Shown here: piece after piece, positions 53,523-62,056 of the stretch
How the letters are laid out: every line of letters starts with the position of its first letter
Position numbering within the stretch: position 1 is the stretch's first letter
DNA from: JACMLD01 sp963705285
GTDB taxonomy: Bacteria > Bacteroidota > Bacteroidia > Chitinophagales > Chitinophagaceae
Length of the DNA stretch: 64,000 nt
Assembly (NCBI GenBank): GCA_963705285.1
Contig: OY970066.1
Span: 4,774,001-4,838,000, forward strand
Direction of reading: 5' to 3'
Notes under the pieces: model-generated
What the model was told of the DNA's origin: nothing
Database searches by the model: none
Seen by the model: only the letters and a program-made list of their open reading frames with translations
Translations under genes and position numbers: made by a program

Positions 53523-54010
53523 GGAGAGAATGTGTAAATGTGCTAATGTGGAAACCTGCCTGCCGGCAGGCAGGTGTGGAAATTCCCCGACGCGGTTTTA
53601 TGGAACGCAGATTTTTATGGTTGTGATGATCAAAAGTGAATGTATATTTTTTGGCGACGACCGTAGGGGCTGGGCTTGCCCCAGCCCTATGGCGCATTGA
53701 TGAATGTATAAATACGAAAACGCGTCCGCTGCAATTATGGAACGCAGATTTTTATGATTGTGATGTTGCATTATTAATATTGTGTGACTTGCAGCGAGTG
53801 ATTTTAAAAATTAAAATAGGGAGATAGAATATCAAGGGCTGTGCGGGGATGGCTTCCCCGGTTGGGGGAAGTCGGAAGAGGGCCGATTGGATAGGATACT
53901 CTGCTGGCTCTGCTGGCTCTGTGCGAAAACCGTTTTTTATTGTATCAATTTTAAGAACATACTTTATTTTTTGAACAGCATCCCTCGTTAGGGGATCAGG
54001 GGGTAAAACA
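53523..54010. repeat. thrB-thrC gap with palindromes and a direct repeat
   Basis: A perfect 22-bp palindrome, ACCTGCCTGCC followed by its complement, lies at 53554-53575. A direct repeat, TATGGAACGCAGATTTTTAT, stands at 53599 and at 53736. GGGCTGGGC-TT-GCCCCAGCCC near 53667-53689 forms a hairpin with one bulge, and ATCCCT-CGTT-AGGGGAT lies about 20 bp before thrC. No gene is seen. thrC may thus have its own transcript control or be spaced by repeat insertions. Confidence 0.6.
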
Positions 54011-55312
54011 ATGAGATATTATAGTTTAAATAAACAATCGCCGGTAGTAGATTTTAAAGAAGCCACCATTAAGGGACAGGCGCCGGATAAAGGTTTGTAT
54101 TTTCCCGAGCAGATTCCGCAGGTGAGCAAAGACCTCATCAACAACATTGCAAAATACAGCAATGAAGAAATTGCGTATACTGTTATCAGTCCTTACGCAG
54201 GGGATAGTATACCCAAACAAGAACTGCAGCGTATTGCCGCAGAAACAGTCAATTTTCCAATTCCATTGGTTCCTGTAACGGGCGATGTGGCAGCGCTGGA
54301 ATTATTTCGCGGCCCTACCCTGGCGTTTAAAGATATTGGTGCACGTTTTATGAGTCGTTGCCTGGGCTATTTTGTAAAAGACAACAATAAAAAAGTGACC
54401 GTATTGGTGGCCACCTCCGGCGATACCGGCGGTGCCGTGGCCAATGGATTTTATGGTGTGGAGGGCGTAGACGTAGTCATTTTATATCCTTCCGGCAAAG
54501 TGAGTTCGGTACAGGAAAAACAACTGACCACGCTCGGCAAAAATATTCGTGCCATAGAAGTGAACGGTACTTTTGATGATTGCCAGCAACTGGTAAAACA
54601 GGCCTTTACCGATAAAGCCATCAACGAAAAATTATTTCTTACCTCAGCCAATTCCATCAATGTAGCACGCTGGCTACCCCAGCAGTTTTATTATTTCTTT
54701 GCGTGGAAACAGTGGACTGATAAAAACTCGCCACCCGTAATAGCCGTACCAAGTGGCAATTTTGGAAATATATGCGCCGGCATACTGGCACATATCGGCG
54801 GGTTGCCCGTACAACATTTTATTGCTGCATGTAATGCCAATAATACCGTGCCCGAATTTCTGCGCACCGAAAATTATCAAGTGAAAAAATCCGTGGCCAC
54901 TATTTCCAATGCCATGGATGTAGGCAACCCCAGCAATTTTGTGCGTATACTGGAACTATTCCATCAGCAACTGGGCGATCTGAAAAAAGTATTGAGTAGT
55001 TACAGCATCAGCGATGATGAAACACGCGTGGCGCTTAAAGACGTATATGATCAGCATCAGTATTTAATGGATCCCCATGGCGCAGTAGGTTACATTGCAT
55101 TGAGCCGTTACCTGCAGCAACATGCCGGCAGCAAAGGCATGTTTTTAGAAACCGCGCACCCGGTTAAATTTTATGATGTGGTGGAACCGGTGATCGGCAA
55201 AGCCGTTCCCCTGCCGGATGCAGTAGGCGCCATCATGAATAGTAAGAAAGCCGCGGTTTTGATGGAAGCGGAGTTTGGGCAATTAAAAGATTATTTGCTT
55301 AAGGATGCGTGA
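54011..55312 (+). CDS. thrC: Threonine synthase
   Basis: The PLP enzyme of 433 residues turns O-phosphohomoserine into threonine. The PLP lysine is in GPTLAFKDIGARFMSRCLGY near residue 108, and the phosphate-binding loop is VLVATSGDTGGAVANGFYGV. The serine/asparagine contacts NSINVARWLPQQFYYFFAW and VPSGNFGNICAGILAHIGGL are classical for the class with an N-terminal extension (MRYYSLNKQSPVVDFKEA). The gene completes the thrABC set. Confidence 0.96.
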   Translation: MRYYSLNKQSPVVDFKEATIKGQAPDKGLYFPEQIPQVSKDLINNIAKYSNEEIAYTVISPYAGDSIPKQELQRIAAETVNFPIPLVPVTGDVAALELFRGPTLAFKDIGARFMSRCLGYFVKDNNKKVTVLVATSGDTGGAVANGFYGVEGVDVVILYPSGKVSSVQEKQLTTLGKNIRAIEVNGTFDDCQQLVKQAFTDKAINEKLFLTSANSINVARWLPQQFYYFFAWKQWTDKNSPPVIAVPSGNFGNICAGILAHIGGLPVQHFIAACNANNTVPEFLRTENYQVKKSVATISNAMDVGNPSNFVRILELFHQQLGDLKKVLSSYSISDDETRVALKDVYDQHQYLMDPHGAVGYIALSRYLQQHAGSKGMFLETAHPVKFYDVVEPVIGKAVPLPDAVGAIMNSKKAAVLMEAEFGQLKDYLLKDA

Positions 55313-55367
55313 TCGCTGATGTCTGATGTGATGATGGCTGATTGGCATTGTTGAAGGTGTTATCATT

Positions 55368-55800
55368 GCGGTCTGACCTGCGGTGCCGACCGCACGCTGC
55401 CATCCACTCAACACTCAACACTTATTGCGGTCTGACCTGCGGTACCGACCGCACGCTGCAATCCACTCAACACTCAACACTTATTGCGGTCTGACCTGCG
55501 GTGCCGACCGCACACTGCAATCCACTCAACACTTAACACTCATTGCGGTCTGACCTGCGGTGCCGACCGCACGCTGCAATCCAGTCAACACTCATTGCGG
55601 TCTGACCTGCGGTACCGATCGCACGCTGCGATCCACCCAAAACTTAACACTCATTGCGGTCTGACCTGCGGTACCGACCGCACGCTGCAATCCACTCAAC
55701 ACTTAACCCTCATTGCGGTCTGACCTGCGGTGCCGACCGCATGCTGCGATCCACTCAACACTCAACACTCAAAACTTAACACTCAACACTCAACACTTCC
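55368..55800. repeat. Array B: seven REP-like hairpin units, 59-bp period, with heptad linkers
   Basis: GCGGTCTGACC starts at 55368, 55427, 55486, 55545, 55597, 55656 and 55715. Intervals are 59 bp except one of 52. Each unit has the inverted repeat GCGGTC...GACCGC (a few with a mismatch, for example GATCGC or GACCGC followed by AT), enclosing ACC-TGC-GGT. The linkers (ACGCTGCAATCCACTC, then AACACTCAACACTT) contain 7-bp ACTCAAC repeats, and the 52-bp interval is exactly one heptad shorter. The tail 55752-55797 is pure ACTCAAC/ACTTAAC heptads. The array fills the convergent gap between thrC and priA. It is the inverse-oriented relative of array A at 17331. Confidence 0.88.
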
Positions 55801-55808
55801 CACAACAC

Positions 55809-58298
55809 TTACACCGGGTCTACATCTGGTACTACCTGCACGCTGCGAAATCGCTTGTCTGCATGCATCATGGCGGTAGAAGTATACATTAGTCCTTTGG
55901 CCTGCTGAATGATATGGCTGTCTTTAGGTAGTTTTAGCATCAGTTCCATTAAATATAAATTGCGCACCCTGTTTACCACCGGTTGAGCGGGACCAATCAT
56001 ATAATTTTCCAGGTATGGTTTTAATTGCGCGGCAAAATATTGCGACGCCAATTGCACAACGGCTGCGTCTTTGTGCCGGAAAACAATATTGATGATGCGC
56101 GAAAAAGGCGGATAAAAAAATTGTTTGCGTCCTTCAATTTCTTCATGGTAAAAACCGGCATAATCATGTTGCTGCACTTTCAGTAACACCGGGTGTTGCG
56201 GATTGCGTACCTGCACCAGCACTTTGCCGGCAGTATCTTTTCTACCTGCCCTGCCACTCACCTGTTCCATTAATTGAAAGCCTCGTTCGTTTACCCTGAA
56301 ATCGGTAAAGCCCAAAATGGCATCGGCATCCAGGATGCCCACCAGCTCCACGTTCTCAAAATCAAGTCCCTTCACCACCATCTGTGTGCCTACCATAATG
56401 TCTACCCGCTTTTGTTCAAACTGTTGTATCAATGCATCGTGCCCATGTTTTCCTTTAATGCTGTCTGCATCCATTCGGGCAATTTTTGCCTGCGGAAATA
56501 TTTCCTGCAGGCTTTCTTCTATTTTTTCAGTGCCAAAATTCTGCTGTGCAAACAGGTGGTTGCCACATGCTTCGCAGGTAATTACCAATGGGTAAACGGT
56601 ACCGCAATAGTGGCACAATAATTTGCCTTTTGTTTTATGATAGCTCAATGATACATCGCACTGGTGGCAATGGGGTATCCAGCCACAGGTTTGGCAAACC
56701 TGATAAGGAGAATACCCCCGCCTGTTCTGAAAGAGTATTACCTGCCGACTGTGCAGCAGGCTGTTTGCAATGGCTTCCTGCATAGGGGGCGATATGATAA
56801 CCTTACTGCGGTCGGGCATTTTTATCTGCCGCGTGTTTACCATTTCAATTTCGGGCATTGGCATGTTGCCAAACCGTTCCGTTAATGTTACCAATGCATA
56901 TTTGCCGGCCATGGCATTGTAGTAACTTTCAATAGACGGCGTAGCACTGCCCAGCAATACCTTTGCATTGAATAAAGAAGCAAAATACACCGCCGCATCG
57001 CGCGCATGGTAACGCGGAGCAGGATCCTGTTGTTTATAAGAGGTATCGTGTTCTTCATCGCAAATGACCAGTCCCAGGTTATGAAAAGGCAGGAACAACG
57101 ATGACCGGGCGCCCAATACTATCCTTGCTTCGCCGCTTTTTACTTTATTCCAGATCTCTACCCGCTCATTCTGACTGAATTTGGAATGATAGATAAGGAT
57201 ATAGCCGCCAAAATGCTTTTGCAACCTGCGTATAACCTGTGCCGTTAGTGCAATCTCGGGCAGCATATATAAAACCTGTTTACCCTGTTGCAGCATGTCT
57301 GCCATCAGCTTCATGTACACTTGTGTTTTACCGCTGGAGGTAACGCCGTGCAGCAGGCATACATTTTTTTGTTCAAACGCGGCACGCACCTGTTGCAAAG
57401 CAGTTTCCTGCGATGCGCTGAGCGTAAAATCGAGTGTAATGTTTTTGGGCAATTGTTTGAGGCGATCCACAGATCTTTTCTCTGACAGCAATATGTTTTT
57501 ATCTGTAAGGCCTTTTAATTGTGCTGCTGTGGCGCCGGATTTTTTGAGCAGTTCGGTTTGGGTTACTTCACCAGCGGTTTTGGACAGGTGTAAAAATGCC
57601 AGCAGCAGTTCCATTTGTTTGGGTGCACGCCCCCAGTTGTTCAGCAGTTCACTCATTTGCTCATCGGTATCGTATTGCGGGTTGAGCACTACAAAGGTTT
57701 CCTTTTTTTCTTTGTAATTATTTTTCAGCTCTTCCCATACAAAACAAACATTTTTTTCGATGAGCCGTTTGATAACCGGGTACACATGATTCGCATCCAG
57801 CAATTGTTGCACTTCAAGAAGTTTTAATTCCTTTTTGATGAGCAGGGCTTCTGCAACCAGGAACTCGTCGTTATCCAGGTGACTGAAATCATCGCCTATT
57901 TCTTCATTGAACAACAAAATGGTTTCGCTGCTCAGTTTAAAATGCGTAGGAAGTGCAGCCTGCATAACTTCGCCTTCACTGCATAAATAATAATGAGCTA
58001 TCCATTGCCATAGTTCCTGTTGCTGGGGGAAAATAATAGGTTCCGCATCCAGCAGGTTGATGATTTCTTTGGGTTCAAATGCAGCAGGCGCATCAGTATG
58101 CAGTCGTTTTACCAGGCCCGCATATTTTTTATTTTTCAATACCACTTCTACGCGGCAACCAGGTTTTACTTCGTCGTGCAAATGGGTGGGCACACTCCAG
58201 GTATAATTGCGTGGCAATGCAAGTGGAATGATCACCTCCGCAAACAGTTTGCTGTTTACAGAAAACAATTCGTTGATATGTGGTGCTGGTTCCTGCAA
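55809..58298 (-). CDS. priA: Primosomal replication-restart helicase PriA
   Basis: PriA reloads the replisome at stalled forks. The 829-residue length is normal. The 3' DNA-binding domain starts AEVIIPLALPRNYTWSVP. The helicase core has Walker A GVTSSGKTQVYMKL, VICDEEHDTSYKQQ and LLGSATPSIESYY. The zinc cysteines form the row CQTCGWIPHCHQC, CHYCG and CEACGN. The C-terminal part has GTQMVVKGLDFENVELVGIL and QVSGRAGR. No ATG lies near the conserved start: the frame opens with TTG at 58298 (or TTG at 58268), since FAEVIIPL directly follows and no in-frame ATG is upstream. A non-ATG start is thus probable. It is convergent with thrC across array B. Confidence 0.95.
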   Translation of the reverse strand: MQEPAPHINELFSVNSKLFAEVIIPLALPRNYTWSVPTHLHDEVKPGCRVEVVLKNKKYAGLVKRLHTDAPAAFEPKEIINLLDAEPIIFPQQQELWQWIAHYYLCSEGEVMQAALPTHFKLSSETILLFNEEIGDDFSHLDNDEFLVAEALLIKKELKLLEVQQLLDANHVYPVIKRLIEKNVCFVWEELKNNYKEKKETFVVLNPQYDTDEQMSELLNNWGRAPKQMELLLAFLHLSKTAGEVTQTELLKKSGATAAQLKGLTDKNILLSEKRSVDRLKQLPKNITLDFTLSASQETALQQVRAAFEQKNVCLLHGVTSSGKTQVYMKLMADMLQQGKQVLYMLPEIALTAQVIRRLQKHFGGYILIYHSKFSQNERVEIWNKVKSGEARIVLGARSSLFLPFHNLGLVICDEEHDTSYKQQDPAPRYHARDAAVYFASLFNAKVLLGSATPSIESYYNAMAGKYALVTLTERFGNMPMPEIEMVNTRQIKMPDRSKVIISPPMQEAIANSLLHSRQVILFQNRRGYSPYQVCQTCGWIPHCHQCDVSLSYHKTKGKLLCHYCGTVYPLVITCEACGNHLFAQQNFGTEKIEESLQEIFPQAKIARMDADSIKGKHGHDALIQQFEQKRVDIMVGTQMVVKGLDFENVELVGILDADAILGFTDFRVNERGFQLMEQVSGRAGRKDTAGKVLVQVRNPQHPVLLKVQQHDYAGFYHEEIEGRKQFFYPPFSRIINIVFRHKDAAVVQLASQYFAAQLKPYLENYMIGPAQPVVNRVRNLYLMELMLKLPKDSHIIQQAKGLMYTSTAMMHADKRFRSVQVVPDVDPV

Positions 58299-58535
58299 AA
58301 AATTTTGAGATTTTGCGATTTTGAGATGTATTTAAACAACGCTCAATACTACAATTTGTTCGTGAATAAAAAGCAGCGCTCTTATTCCTGAAAGAAAGCA
58401 ATGATCAATGTATAAATCTTTTTTTAATTGCATTTTGCAACAAATTGGTCAGTCCGCAGCAAATGTTTCGCGCTTGAAATCTCAAAATCACGAAATCCCG
58501 CAATCCGCAATCCGCAATCCCGCAATCTCTAAATC
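58299..58535. repeat. Inverted GATTTTG / CAAAATC words between priA and plsC
   Basis: GATTTTGCGATTTTGAG-type words near 58305-58327 face complementary words at 58478-58555 (GAAATCTCAAAATC, CGCAATC repeated every 7-8 bp, AAATCTCAAAATCTCC), the latter overlapping the plsC 3' end. CGCAATC heptads are clear at 58499-58527. No gene is seen. Confidence 0.55.
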
Positions 58536-59279
58536 TCAAAATCTCCTCAACGCAACTTCCATTCTTTTATACACTATCTCCTTGAGTGCAGGCATATCAT
58601 CGATGGTTAATCCTTCTACGGGTACGGGTTCAAGAAATATTGCCCGGCACTGGCCGGGGGTAAAGGATAAAGGGCTGCTGTAATGCAAACGTTTTACGGT
58701 ATCAGGAAAAATAACCGGCAACAAAGGCGTTTGCGATTCTATGGCAATGCGGAAAGCACCATCATAAAATTCTTTCAGCGGCTGCCCTGTTTCATTAAAC
58801 GTTCCTTCCGGAAAAATAAAAACCGATATCCCTTTTCGCAACACCGATTTTAACTGCAATACACTTTTCTTGCGGGCTTCAGGGCTGCTGCGGTCTACCA
58901 TAATAGCGCCATAGCGATATAAAAAACCAAACACGGGTATTTTGGCCATTTCTGCCTTGCCCAGTGCGCGCGTGGGCTGCCGGATGGTTTTTACAATCAT
59001 GGGTATATCCATATAAGAAATATGGTTGGCCACAAAAATATACTGCTGGTCTTTGCGCGGCGCCTCCGCCAACATGGTCTTCTTAGACCATATGCCGATT
59101 AAAAAAAACCAGGCATCAGACCAGATGCCGCAAATCCAGTAAATAATATTACCACCCTGTATTTTTCCAAACACGGATGCCAGTAACACAAACGGAAAAA
59201 TAACCAGCAACAATGCTACAAACGTAAGTATAGCGTAGATGCTGTAGATAATGCGTACTAATTTAAGGATGGGGTTCAT
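58536..59279 (-). CDS. plsC: 1-acyl-sn-glycerol-3-phosphate acyltransferase (PlsC-like)
   Basis: The membrane enzyme of 247 residues makes phosphatidic acid in phospholipid synthesis. An N-terminal membrane helix covers about 10-35 (IYAILTFVALLLVIFPFVLL). The acyltransferase motifs are FVANHISYMDIP (NHxxxxD), IMVDRSSPEARKKSV, VFIFPEGTFNETGQPLKEF (FPEGT) and LLPVIFPDTVKRL. It begins 17 bp after the DUF4258 gene on the same strand. The C-terminus ends in a basic helix (YKRMEVALRRF). Confidence 0.9.
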   Translation of the reverse strand: MNPILKLVRIIYSIYAILTFVALLLVIFPFVLLASVFGKIQGGNIIYWICGIWSDAWFFLIGIWSKKTMLAEAPRKDQQYIFVANHISYMDIPMIVKTIRQPTRALGKAEMAKIPVFGFLYRYGAIMVDRSSPEARKKSVLQLKSVLRKGISVFIFPEGTFNETGQPLKEFYDGAFRIAIESQTPLLPVIFPDTVKRLHYSSPLSFTPGQCRAIFLEPVPVEGLTIDDMPALKEIVYKRMEVALRRF

Positions 59280-59296
59280 AATGGGGGTAGCGGCTG

Positions 59297-59731
59297 TCAG
59301 CGCTCGTGTTTATTGTCATCGCCCGGGCAATGGCATTCAAATTCGGTATCAAGGTCAATACAGGTAACCACCTTTGTTTTTGTATCGCATTGCGCAAACA
59401 CGATACGCAGGTGCTGCTTATCGGCCGAATATCCTTCCAGTGCATAGGTGGGGCATGGACGGCCCCGGGCCTCGCTTTTGCGGTAGTTGATCTGTCCGTT
59501 TTGCAGGATGTCTTTTACTTCTTCCTGGGTAATACGGCGGCACTCCATGCGGCATTTGGCGTGCTGGGTGTATTCAAGGTATCCTACCCGCCTGTCGAGC
59601 CCGCGATTGCGGTTTACGTTATCGGCCGGCGTGGTGGGCTGCCATTTGGCAACACCATTATTGCAACGCTTCACCACCAGGGCTACCAGTACCAGCAGGG
59701 CCAGAAAAATATACGGCAGCGCTTTTTTCAT
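59297..59731 (-). CDS. DUF4258 protein with a membrane anchor
   Basis: The 144-residue protein starts with a membrane helix (KKALPYIFLALLVLVALVVK). The C-terminal DUF4258 domain reads LEYTQHAKCRMECRRITQEE, VKDILQNGQINYRKSEARG, and LRIVFAQCDTKTKVVTCIDL. The domain is related to RelE-fold toxins but is often a stand-alone or effector-type fold. With its anchor, and without an antitoxin gene, a toxin role is unlikely here. Six cysteines lie in the mature part, pointing to metal or disulfide binding. It precedes plsC by 17 bp. Its function is unknown. Confidence 0.72.
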   Translation of the reverse strand: MKKALPYIFLALLVLVALVVKRCNNGVAKWQPTTPADNVNRNRGLDRRVGYLEYTQHAKCRMECRRITQEEVKDILQNGQINYRKSEARGRPCPTYALEGYSADKQHLRIVFAQCDTKTKVVTCIDLDTEFECHCPGDDNKHER

Positions 59732-60100
59732 TTATAATTTAACTGGATGATTATACCGTAATTGATTAATAATGAATTTTTTGTACGTAAAGCAACCGGC
59801 TCACAGGGTTTACAGCTATCCTCCTGGCCATCAAAACAAATGTACTGATATTCAGGGATTGGAAATGAGCCGGTAAAATTAGCCGCTGAAAATAAGCGCG
59901 TGCCCATGGATACTTTTGCCGGTCTTTTGCATAACCCGTTCCTACAGAACTACCCAACCACACCCATCTTTTCTACCCATAAAGTACCCCTATGGGGTAC
60001 AGTCTCAAAACAACTTACCCAATCAACTCATTCCAGTCCGCAATCCCAAATTCCCAATTCCCAATTCCTAAATCCCCTTCCCCTGCTTACCTTCGCGGCC
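59732..60100. repeat. Gap upstream of mtaB: palindrome, heptad run, -7-like box
   Basis: The palindrome GTACCCC-TAT-GGGGTAC lies at 59984-60000. Heptads TCCCAAA, TTCCCAA, TTCCCAA, TTCCTAA lie at about 60044-60071 and match the 7314-7348 family. TACCTTCG at 60088-60095, one base from TAnnTTTG, stands 5 bp before the mtaB ATG, so transcription might start at or near the start codon. No gene is seen; an in-frame upstream extension of mtaB through this repeat is not credible. Confidence 0.55.
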
Positions 60101-61372
60101 ATGGCAACGGCAAAAACAGTGGCTTTTCATACATTGGGTTGTAAACTGAATTTTTCGGAGACTTCGGCCATTTCGCGCCTGCTGGAAAACGAAGGATTTG
60201 AAAAACGGCCTTTTGAAGAACAAGCTGATGTATACGTTATCAATACCTGTTCGGTAACCGATAATGCTGATAAGGAATGCCGCCACCTGGTACGCCGCAT
60301 TCAACGCGCCAACCCCGAGAGCCTGGTGGTAATTACCGGCTGCTATGCCCAGTTAAAACCCAAAGAAATTGCGGCTATACCCGGCGTGGACCTGGTGCTG
60401 GGCGCTGCAGAAAAATTCAACATTGCTCATCACCTGAAAGAATTGAGCAAAGGAGACTCTGCTAAAATTTGCAGCTGCGATATTGAGGAAGTACAGGGCT
60501 TTAACGCCTCATTTTCTGTAAACGACCGCACCCGCACTTTTCTAAAAGTACAGGACGGCTGCAGTTACAATTGTTCTTTTTGCACGATACCCATGGCCAG
60601 GGGTAAAAGCAGGAGCGATACTATTGCCAACGTGGTAAAAACGGCGGAAGAACTGGCCCTCACCGGCGTAAAAGAAATTATTCTTACCGGTGTAAACCTG
60701 GGCGATTTTGGGAAAGGCCCCAGCGGGCTGGATAATCATGAAAACTTTTTTGACCTGGTAACGGCGCTAGACCGCGTAGCAGGCATTCAACGCTACCGCA
60801 TATCTTCCATTGAACCCAACCTGCTCACCAATGATATCATTTCTTTGGTAGCAAATAGCAATAAATTTATGCCGCATTTTCATATTCCATTGCAAAGCGG
60901 CAGCAATAAAATTTTAGGTTTGATGCGCCGGCGTTACCAGCGCGAATTGTATGCCGACCGGGTTCAATTGATCAAATCATTAATGCCGCATTGCGCCATT
61001 GGCGTAGACGTGATTGTAGGCTTCCCCGGAGAAACTGCTGCCGATTTTCAAGAAACGTTTAGTTTTTTGCAGGAGCTGGATGTCTCCTATTTACATGTAT
61101 TTACCTATTCTGAGCGCAGCAATACTAGGGCGTTGGATATTCAACCTGTTGTGCCGATCAATACCCGCTTAGAACGGAACAAAGCCCTGCGCAACCTTTC
61201 TTATATGAAGATGCAATACTTTACGCAGCAACACATCGGCCAATCCAGACCAGTGCTTTTTGAAAAAGCTGCCAAAAATGAGATGATGGAGGGGTATACC
61301 GACAATTACATCCGTATAACGGCCCCGTACCGGCCTGAATGGGTGAATAATATTGTGTCTTGGACAATATAA
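60101..61372 (+). CDS. mtaB: tRNA t6A37 methylthiotransferase MtaB
   Basis: MtaB is the radical-SAM enzyme that converts t6A37 to ms2t6A37 in tRNAs reading ANN codons. The ATG at 60101 (MATAKTVAFHTLGCKLN) gives 423 residues. C14 lies in LGCKLNFSETS. Further N-terminal cluster cysteines are in NTCSVTDNADKEC and ITGCYAQLKP. The radical-SAM triad CSYNCSFC is at C154, C158 and C161, followed by IPMARGKSRS. The GCKLN-NTCSVTD signature separates it from MiaB, which is at 9 kb. The C-terminal TRAM-like region is shortened. A longer frame starts at 59900 but runs through repeats. Confidence 0.92.
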   Translation: MATAKTVAFHTLGCKLNFSETSAISRLLENEGFEKRPFEEQADVYVINTCSVTDNADKECRHLVRRIQRANPESLVVITGCYAQLKPKEIAAIPGVDLVLGAAEKFNIAHHLKELSKGDSAKICSCDIEEVQGFNASFSVNDRTRTFLKVQDGCSYNCSFCTIPMARGKSRSDTIANVVKTAEELALTGVKEIILTGVNLGDFGKGPSGLDNHENFFDLVTALDRVAGIQRYRISSIEPNLLTNDIISLVANSNKFMPHFHIPLQSGSNKILGLMRRRYQRELYADRVQLIKSLMPHCAIGVDVIVGFPGETAADFQETFSFLQELDVSYLHVFTYSERSNTRALDIQPVVPINTRLERNKALRNLSYMKMQYFTQQHIGQSRPVLFEKAAKNEMMEGYTDNYIRITAPYRPEWVNNIVSWTI

Positions 61373-61473
61373 ATTGTTGATAATTATGAGTTTTTTATGA
61401 AACTATTTTATAATGTTTGTCGTTATAATATGCAAGAATGTACCCTATTCCAATAAAAGACGAAGGATATTAT

Positions 61474-61770
61474 ATGGAGATTAAGAAATTCCAGGTAACG
61501 ATCAGTTTTGAGATAGATGATGAGATCAATGGGCTGATACCCAAACACCGGAAATATATCAATACGCTAATTAACAAGGAAATAATAGACCACTACGCCG
61601 TTTCGCTGGAAAGCAAAAAAATATGGATCACCATCAGTGCTGAAGACAAAGCCGCGGTAGATGAATACCTGGCTAAATCCCCTTTATTTAAATTCTGGAT
61701 CTACGAAGTAGATGAAATTTATGTGCTGGATGGGCTCACGTACAGGCTGCCGCATTTGCAGTTGAATTAG
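61474..61770 (+). CDS. Small protein of unknown function
   Basis: The 98-residue protein (MEIKKFQVTISFEIDDEING) has no recognised motif. The alternating pattern of beta and helix (KFQVTISFEI, KHRKYINTLINKE, HYAVSLESKKIWITISA, KAAVDEYLAKSPLFKFWIYE) suggests a ferredoxin-like fold of the YciI, Dabb or muconolactone-isomerase kind, used for small-molecule binding. An in-frame ATG 36 bp upstream (61438) is possible. It follows mtaB after 101 bp and is ended by a terminator. Confidence 0.6.
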   Translation: MEIKKFQVTISFEIDDEINGLIPKHRKYINTLINKEIIDHYAVSLESKKIWITISAEDKAAVDEYLAKSPLFKFWIYEVDEIYVLDGLTYRLPHLQLN

Positions 61771-61771
61771 C

Positions 61772-62052
61772 CTCACCCCCTCCTCACCCCCGGCCCCTCT
61801 CCGCCTTTGGCGTAGAGGGGTGACCCTCGGTAAGATGGCTTACTGATTACCATCTTTTTTTTAGTTTGCAGAGATTTTACAGCAAATTAGGCTTACTAAC
61901 GTATACGTGTAGTTGTAAAAACACTGCATTAATCCCTGCGCAGGTGTAACACTTTCGGCAAGATATAAGTATGTAAACACTCCTGCACAGAGGCACCCCT
62001 CGCCATCGCAGATGGAGAGGGGCCGGGGGTGAGGTCGGGGGCCGGGGGTGAG
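61772..62052. repeat. REP-like inverted pair, CTCACCCCCGGCCCCTCTCC family
   Basis: CTCACCCCCGGCCCCTCTCC at 61783-61802 is a perfect inverse of the 20 bp at 62014-62033, with extra partial copies at 61772 and 62034-62052. Each arm also makes its own hairpin: CCCCTCT...AGAGGGG around CGCC-TTT-GGCG (61794-61820) and CCCCTC...GAGGGG around CCATC-GCA-GATGG (61996-62022). It lies between convergent genes; the right arm ends 4 bp before the tolC-like gene's stop codon. Confidence 0.82.
61832..61862 (+). terminator. Rho-independent terminator
   Basis: The 7-bp stem AAGATGG / CCATCTT (61832-61838 and 61850-61856) with an 11-base loop is followed by a T run to 61862. It ends the transcript of the small gene at 61474. 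Confidence 0.82.
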
Positions 62053-62056
62053 AAGA

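Noticed and set aside
55484..55723. Open frame through array B with HCGLTCGADRTLQS-like repeats
   Set aside because: It is a translation of the hairpin repeat; no domain and no conserved start.
59297..59731. Toxin-antitoxin module from the DUF4258 domain
   Set aside because: The protein has a membrane anchor and no neighbouring antitoxin gene; the next gene is plsC.
59900..60100. Longer N-terminus for mtaB
   Set aside because: It would translate a palindrome and a heptad run, whereas the family start GCKLN follows the ATG at 60101 at the normal distance.
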